Assembly: GCF_048773025.1 (NCBI RefSeq)
Contig: NC_133539.1
Location: forward strand, 33,863,001-33,927,000
Reading direction: 5' to 3'
Source of the DNA: Camelus bactrianus
Lineage: Eukaryota; Chordata; Mammalia; Artiodactyla; Camelidae
DNA: 64,000 nt
The notes beneath the pieces were generated by a model, which was not told the origin of the DNA, ran no database searches, and worked only from the letters and a program-made list of their open reading frames with translations. Position numbers and translations under genes: made by a program. Shown piece after piece: positions 59,055-64,000 of the stretch. Position 1 is the first letter of the stretch, and every line of letters begins with the position of its first letter.

Positions 59055-59355
59055 TTGGTTGGTAAGATGGCCCCAATGATTCTTTCCTCCCCGAATTTAC
59101 ATGACGGGGTAATTCCTTCATCTAGAATGTGGAATGGACTGACTGATTCTCTTCTAATGACTAGAAAATGGCAGAAGGGACGGGATGTCACTTCTGAGGT
59201 GAAGTTATGGAAAGACTGGGGCTTCTGTCCTGGCAGGGTTTCCCTCTGACCCGCTCTCTTGGATTCCTCCCCCTGGAAGCACACCGCTGCCTTGCCATGA
59301 GGTAGCCTATGGAAAAGCCCGCCTGGCGAGAGACCAACCGTCATCAGACAGGTTG
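59055..59355 (+). mobile_element. MaLR LTR (MLT1C/D-like), 5' part only
   Basis: 'gtaagatggccccaatgatt', 'tagaatgtggaatggactga', 'acgggatgtcacttctgagg', 'gaaagactggggcttctgtc' and 'ccatgaggtagcctatggaa' match the 5' half of an MLT1 LTR on plus, the same type as 44015-44995. The 3' half is missing. Opposed frames across it are therefore not genes. Confidence 0.75.
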
Positions 59356-60399
59356 TCGGAAGAAACATCATAGGTCTTGTCTGAGCATAAAAATCCCATT
59401 GGATGATTTAAGCCAGGAGTCAGTGTTAACAGGCTCCATGAGGAGGGCTCACCTCTAGTTCCCATTTTACGAAGGGAGATGTTCAAAAGAACAAACCATA
59501 TTAAATGTACAGCAACTGTCCACCAACCAAACTGTTGGAAGGAGTAAGAGAAACTTATGTGAGCATAAAAATCTGTTATATGTAGCTGCGAGGATCCTTC
59601 TGGCTCGTTCTAAAATATATAGCCAACTTCTTGATTTTATACAAAGACCTTCATGAGTTAAGGGCAAGGAACAGAACAAGAAGAGTGAAACACTGTCTTC
59701 TTACAAGTTAGTGAGGTTTGTTTGGCACTCATGTGTCTTGGAACAAGACAGCAATGTTAAAACCGTGACCACACAGAAAGGGCTGCAGAATAAAAATCAA
59801 GTATGGCCTATTGAGAATTAGAATAATTGAGCCACAAATTTAACAGAGTAAGAAAAGAAGTTCCAACATTGTGATGATGTTGCACAGAACCCAACTTGCG
59901 GTTATTTCTAAGAAAAATATCCTAATGTTTTTCATATGTAATCCGCTTTTTAATCAAGTAATCTCTAAACCCAAAAAACCTTGCAATTTTTAGACTAACA
60001 TACTTTAAATGTAATTTTATTCATTTTTACTTAGTTACAGGCTTAATTTATTTCCAGAATATCCTTTTCTAGCTTTCAGATACCTGGCAACTAAGAAATC
60101 TTTTTTTTATGATAATAGTCAAAATTGTATTATTTTTTTATGTGTGGAAGCTAAATATTATAAACATGAAATTTCCCATTTTCTGATTGAATCATACGTG
60201 TCTTCTAGAAAATAGAACAAAATGAAGTTTCCTTTTGGTCCTCCCCACTGCTGAATATCAACATACTTCAAGTAATCATCTCCTCCAGTGCTACAAAGGT
60301 ATCCAACATGAACATGGTCATAAAATTCTTTTTGAGCCAGTGAACAACTTCAAGAAAGCAAATGGTATGTTTTTGAAAGCTGTTTTAACTTATTAAATC
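59356..60399. other. Unique sequence, no gene
   Basis: AT-rich, with no recognised repeat or coding frame. Confidence 0.45.
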
Positions 60400-60850
60400 C
60401 TCAAGAGCACGTGTAGCAGTCTCCACCATCTCATCCCTCTTAAAATCTGGTTTAGAGACCCATCTTCTCTTCTACACTCAAAGATTGGCTTTATTATACA
60501 AGTGAGATAATATTATAAATACTATCTTATAGTTTTCTTTTTTCCTCTTTAAAATGTGTATCTCCCATCGTCCCATGTCATTAAATGTGCAGTATTTTAT
60601 TATCTGGATGTCTTATTGCTTATTAAATTTTGTTTCTTGCTATTGAATAATTTGTCTGTAATTTTTCAATACAATTTAGTAAACAGTCTCATGGATCAAT
60701 TTTTGTGCATATCCAAGATTATTTATTTATTTAAAGTTCCTAGAGGTGAAACTGGTGAAGCAAAGGCATTGAAATATGTTGCCAAATGACCTTCCAGGAA
60801 GCTGTTTAGCACTTTATATTTCTGTTGGCACCATGGAAGAATGCCCATCT
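60400..60850 (-). mobile_element. Old L1-like fragment
   Basis: 'cctagaggtgaaactggtga', 'aaatatgttgccaaatgacc' and 'ttccaggaagctgtttagca' resemble old L1 (L1M/HAL1-type) 3' coding and UTR words in reverse, for example '...tgccaaattgccttccagaa'. The fit is weaker than for the other L1s. Confidence 0.55.
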
Positions 60851-60984
60851 CCTTTTTCACTTACCAATGATACTTTGTTGTTGATGCTGTATACTTGTTG
60901 GTTTTCTTTGATTTGGGGCTAATTTTATTGTAGAAAATATAATCTAACTGCTTTTTTGTTGGAGTCTCTGTGATTCTGAACATT

Positions 60985-61165
60985 AAAAAACTATAAATAT
61001 TTTTAGTGGCTTTGTAATATTTCATCCTAAGGAGGTACAAAAAGTATTCAATCTTTCCCCATTTTTCCTTACAGATCCCTTCTAAATACTTCCATTAATA
61101 ATGCTACAAATAAAATTTTTGTGTATAACTGTAGTTTACATTTCTGTTTATCCACAGGGTAAATT
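60985..61165 (-). mobile_element. Old L1-like fragment
   Basis: 'gtaatatttcatcctaagga', 'attaataatgctacaaataa' and 'aatttttgtgtataactgta' resemble an old L1 in reverse. It may be a second piece of the neighbouring fragment. Confidence 0.5.
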
Positions 61166-63052
61166 CCCATAAGACGTTAGTAGAAGAAAAAGTACTGCTG
61201 AGGTGCTGTGTACCAAGGCTTTACTAACTTATCAGTGTGGGACAGTGTTTGTTGTGGGTTAAATCATGTTAAAAGATATGCTGAAGTCTTAGCTCCTTGG
61301 TTTGCTATATAACTCACTATCTAAATGTAGAAAATAAACAGGAATCATTTCATAATGTTTATAAAATACTTCTGCTTCATAAAAATAGACTGTCAAATTA
61401 TAACCAATAACAACAAAAATATTTTTTGGTTTCCCTAATTTGATGATGGTATTCTCTGGAAAGTTATATCTAAATTACATTAAAACTCTAAAAAGAACTG
61501 TCTTTCAGGGGAAAAATGAGAATGAAAGGACTGCATATGCAGTTTTATTCTTGTGTAGGGCAGATTAGGGATAAAGGATATTTTTCCTCATCATAGATCA
61601 TCATATTTGCAGCAAGAATATTTATTACTCTCCAGTGAGTAATCTGGTAGCAAACTTCCATTAAACACAGCAGAACAGGAAGTTGTGTGATTATCAACAA
61701 GGTCAAGGAAAATTAACATTTTTATTTCTTAGAAGAAGATGGAAGGAATGGAAGGGAGGGAAGGAAAGAGAATGAGAGAAAAAAACAGCTCTGGAAAACT
61801 TCGAAGAAACAAGAGCAATCGGAATATTTTTAGATAACAAAATAATAATGTCTTGTGATGAAGAGATGGAGCTGAGGGAAGTCATACAAGATCGGCAGGA
61901 GTTATGATTCTGTCAGAATCCCTTCTCCGTGATAAAAGCAAGAGGCCATGATGATAATCACTGTGGGAACCTCCAAGATAAGGATTTATCTCCAAGAATA
62001 GCAATAAAAAGCTGACAAGTACAATTTAATTATGATGAAGTAGGTCTTGAATGACTGTAAATCTACCACTGGGGTCTGTATGAAAATTAAGATGCAGGAG
62101 TATATGTTTTAATTTATAGGAGTCTTCTTTAGACTGCTTATAAATCAAAAGAATAGCAGAAATTTCAAGGACAAAACACCGGCTCTGATCATTTTCTGAG
62201 GCCCTCTTGGGTGGGTTAGGTCTTTTTCTCCTTTGATGCTATAAAGCCAGGCAGCCAGAATTCTCGTGATTACCTTCTCACATGCCTTGTTATGTCCCCC
62301 TTCACAAGGCCTAATGAGTAGACACTACACAGTGATATGGTGTAGGCTCCTAAGACTTAATTGCAGTGTGTGTGAACAAGAAATTGAGCAGAATCATGTA
62401 AACTTACTTAATAAATAGACCCTAATGTGCAAAATAATTTGTGAACAACACATGAGCTTGTTTAGTTAGTTCAGATAACCATACGGATGTCTATTCTGTG
62501 AAACATTCAGAACTACTTACCTGACCTTCGCAGTGATAACAAGTAGTCTTCCCTTTGCTCCCCTTTTCTAACCAGTGAAAAAGTGATTTTCCTTGGTATA
62601 AGGAAAATAGAAAAACAATAATTTGTTCTCCCTCTTGTCAAAGGAAGACATTAGTATATAAATCTATTTATGGCTAATGATTTTTCTTACGTTCCATGTG
62701 AGATAAATTGCTTGAACATGTATGTTATCATATTTCAGAGTGGGTAGATATTATGAAAATTGTTCTCCAGTCTTTCACCCAATTCTTATTCTTTATTAAT
62801 CCAACCTTTTAAATAGCTTTCCATGGTAATGGGATAACCACGTGACAATAGGACTAGGGGATATATTGGTGCAGAAGCTTAGAGACAGCATAAATGAAAA
62901 AGACAAATGGAAAGCTTAAGGTACACAGAAGATTCAAATTGGGGTGGCTGCACAGTTCACAATAAATTGAGGATTTATTCTTTCTCCCAGTCTCACCTCA
63001 ACACCCTGCTCTGATATAATGTGATCCTATATTTCTGACAATGGGATTAAGG
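61166..63052. other. Unique sequence, no gene
   Basis: AT-rich, about 1.9 kb. A purine-rich patch lies at 61729-61790. No repeat family or coding frame is supported. Confidence 0.45.
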
Positions 63053-63226
63053 CAATGGTTTTTAATCAGGGGCTAATTTTGTCCACCAGGAGACATTCGG
63101 CTACTGGCACCTAGTGGGTAGAAGCCGGGGGTGCAGCTAAACCTCCTATGATAGGACTACCATCCACAATATGCAGTCAGTTAGCTGGCCCTGGGGTGTC
63201 AGTAAGCCGAGGTGACAAATCCTGAC
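63053..63226 (+). mobile_element. MER20 hAT element
   Basis: 'caatggtttttaatcagggg', 'ttttgtccaccaggagacat', 'ggcacctagtgggtagaagc' and 'cagctaaacctcctatgata' follow MER20 in plus order and end near 'gtgacaaatcctg'. GATTAAGG just left and CATTAAGC just right (63227-63234) agree at 6 of 8 positions, a plausible decayed target duplication. Confidence 0.88.
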
Positions 63227-64000
63227 CCATTAAGCAACGTCAGTCAAAGCTCTTCCTTAAGAGCTTTGATTTTGTTTTTTAAATCTTAAAGATGGGGAAC
63301 AAAACTCAGTTTCCCAAGTAACACAACTTGGAATGTGGAGTCTAGAAACTGCCTCGTGGAGGCCACAACAGAGAAGCAGAGCTTTCCAGTTAAAGCAGAA
63401 ACCTCCCAGCCGGGGAGGGGAAGAGGGGTCCAATTCCATTTCTGTTTGCTTTGCCCCCAGTAACAACCCAGCTTTTCCCAGTTAGGTTAGCTGTTTTCTA
63501 AATTCGGTATTTGAACCATCACACTCTACTTTATAACCTGCCCCGTGTCGCGAGAGGCTAGGGCAAAATAGCCCCAAAGTCACACCAAAGACCTAGGGTG
63601 GTGGCCCTGTGGGGTTTCCTCCCCAGCTGACTGGCCAGGGTCCTCACAGCCTTTTCATCTCACTGCCTAAATGCACACGGTGCAAGGCCTCCTCAAAGGG
63701 GCAGGGCAAGGCCATGGTCAGGCTACAGCAGCTGTTCAAGAGGCAACTGTACATGAGTCAAGCTGGTTCCAGATCCTTAAAGTTATGAGTCGCAATTTTG
63801 TAACTCCTGAAAACGAACACATTTGGTTCCAGCCCTGCCACTGTGGGGGTGCAGTCTGGACCCAGAATCCTTATGCTTCTTTCTCTTCCTACCTGGTGCT
63901 AGAGCTGGGCCACAGGTCCTGTGTCCCTCAGCTTTCCTGAGGCTTTTGTGTGTCTGGGGGATGTCGGGGAGGGTCCACCTCTAGGTTCCTCATATAAACT
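63227..64000. other. Unique, GC rising toward the window edge
   Basis: From about 63300 the sequence becomes more GC-rich, with a few CpGs ('cgtgtcgcgagaggc' near 63544). Frames at 63257-63466 (-) and 63671-63940 (+) have no recognised domain. The window ends before any gene can be called. Confidence 0.4.

Noticed and set aside
59022-59371. Frames of 75 and 111 codons on opposite strands
   Set aside because: They lie within the MLT1 LTR fragment.
1-64000. CRISPR arrays, bacterial operons, prophage or attachment sites
   Set aside because: The sequence is plainly mammalian; no regularly spaced short repeats with unique spacers and no bacterial-type genes are present.
1-64000. tRNA, snRNA, Y RNA, 5S or 7SK genes
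   Set aside because: I looked for their characteristic starts and box motifs and found none beyond the tRNA-related halves of MIR elements.

Overview
This is mammalian nuclear DNA from a gene-poor, AT-rich, repeat-dense region. No functional protein-coding gene, exon chain or structured RNA gene could be supported on either strand. The longest uninterrupted reading frames (at most 181 codons) look like chance frames or lie inside repeats. The placental background is old: MIR and L2 fragments, MER5/MER20/Charlie hAT relics, Tigger-type elements and MaLR (MLT1-like) LTRs. On top of it lie L1 3' ends whose wording, on the minus strand 'attgaagtatagttgattta...gtgctatacagtaggac', is the even-toed ungulate/whale type. 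I see no bovine Bov-tA/BovB, pig PRE-1, cetacean CHR or primate Alu copies. The L1 wording around 'cctttggtaaccataagtttgt' reminds me of camelids. My best guess is Cetartiodactyla, possibly a camelid; this is recall, not a search.

Layout. 0-4.8 kb: a three-unit tandem repeat with a ~250-bp period, a truncated L1, then an isolated ~1 kb GC-rich block. 4.8-6.4 kb: a nearly end-to-end Charlie-type hAT transposon with recognisable transposase relics. 10.3-11.6 kb: a probable old LTR and an MLT1-like LTR into which a class I-type solo LTR was inserted, with a 4-bp target duplication. 14.1-15.0 and 16.4-17.6 kb: two L1 fragments in opposite orientation. 17.65-18.9 kb: an MLT1 LTR beside a processed RPSA (laminin receptor/40S SA) pseudogene. 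19-29 kb: mostly unique AT-rich DNA with scattered MIR/L2.

29.8-35.3 kb holds a two-LTR endogenous retrovirus fossil on the minus strand, with a polypurine tract and a probable 4-bp target duplication. Inside it is a tiny oligo(T) insertion bounded by a perfect 15-bp direct repeat. 36-51 kb carries MaLR, MER5, L2, MIR, two small Tigger elements and two solo LTRs, one of them unusually CpG-rich and so possibly young. At 51.9-52.15 kb a ~220-bp imperfect inverted repeat is built from unique arms plus CA/TA repeats. The rest to 64 kb is unique AT-rich DNA with MIR pairs, a complete MER5-like element, an MLT1 fragment, old L1 pieces and a MER20.

No operon-like or system-level organisation is present. 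The interest lies in insertion history, structural DNA motifs and the isolated GC-rich block. All repeat family names were assigned by eye from remembered consensus sequences and should be read as family-level calls.
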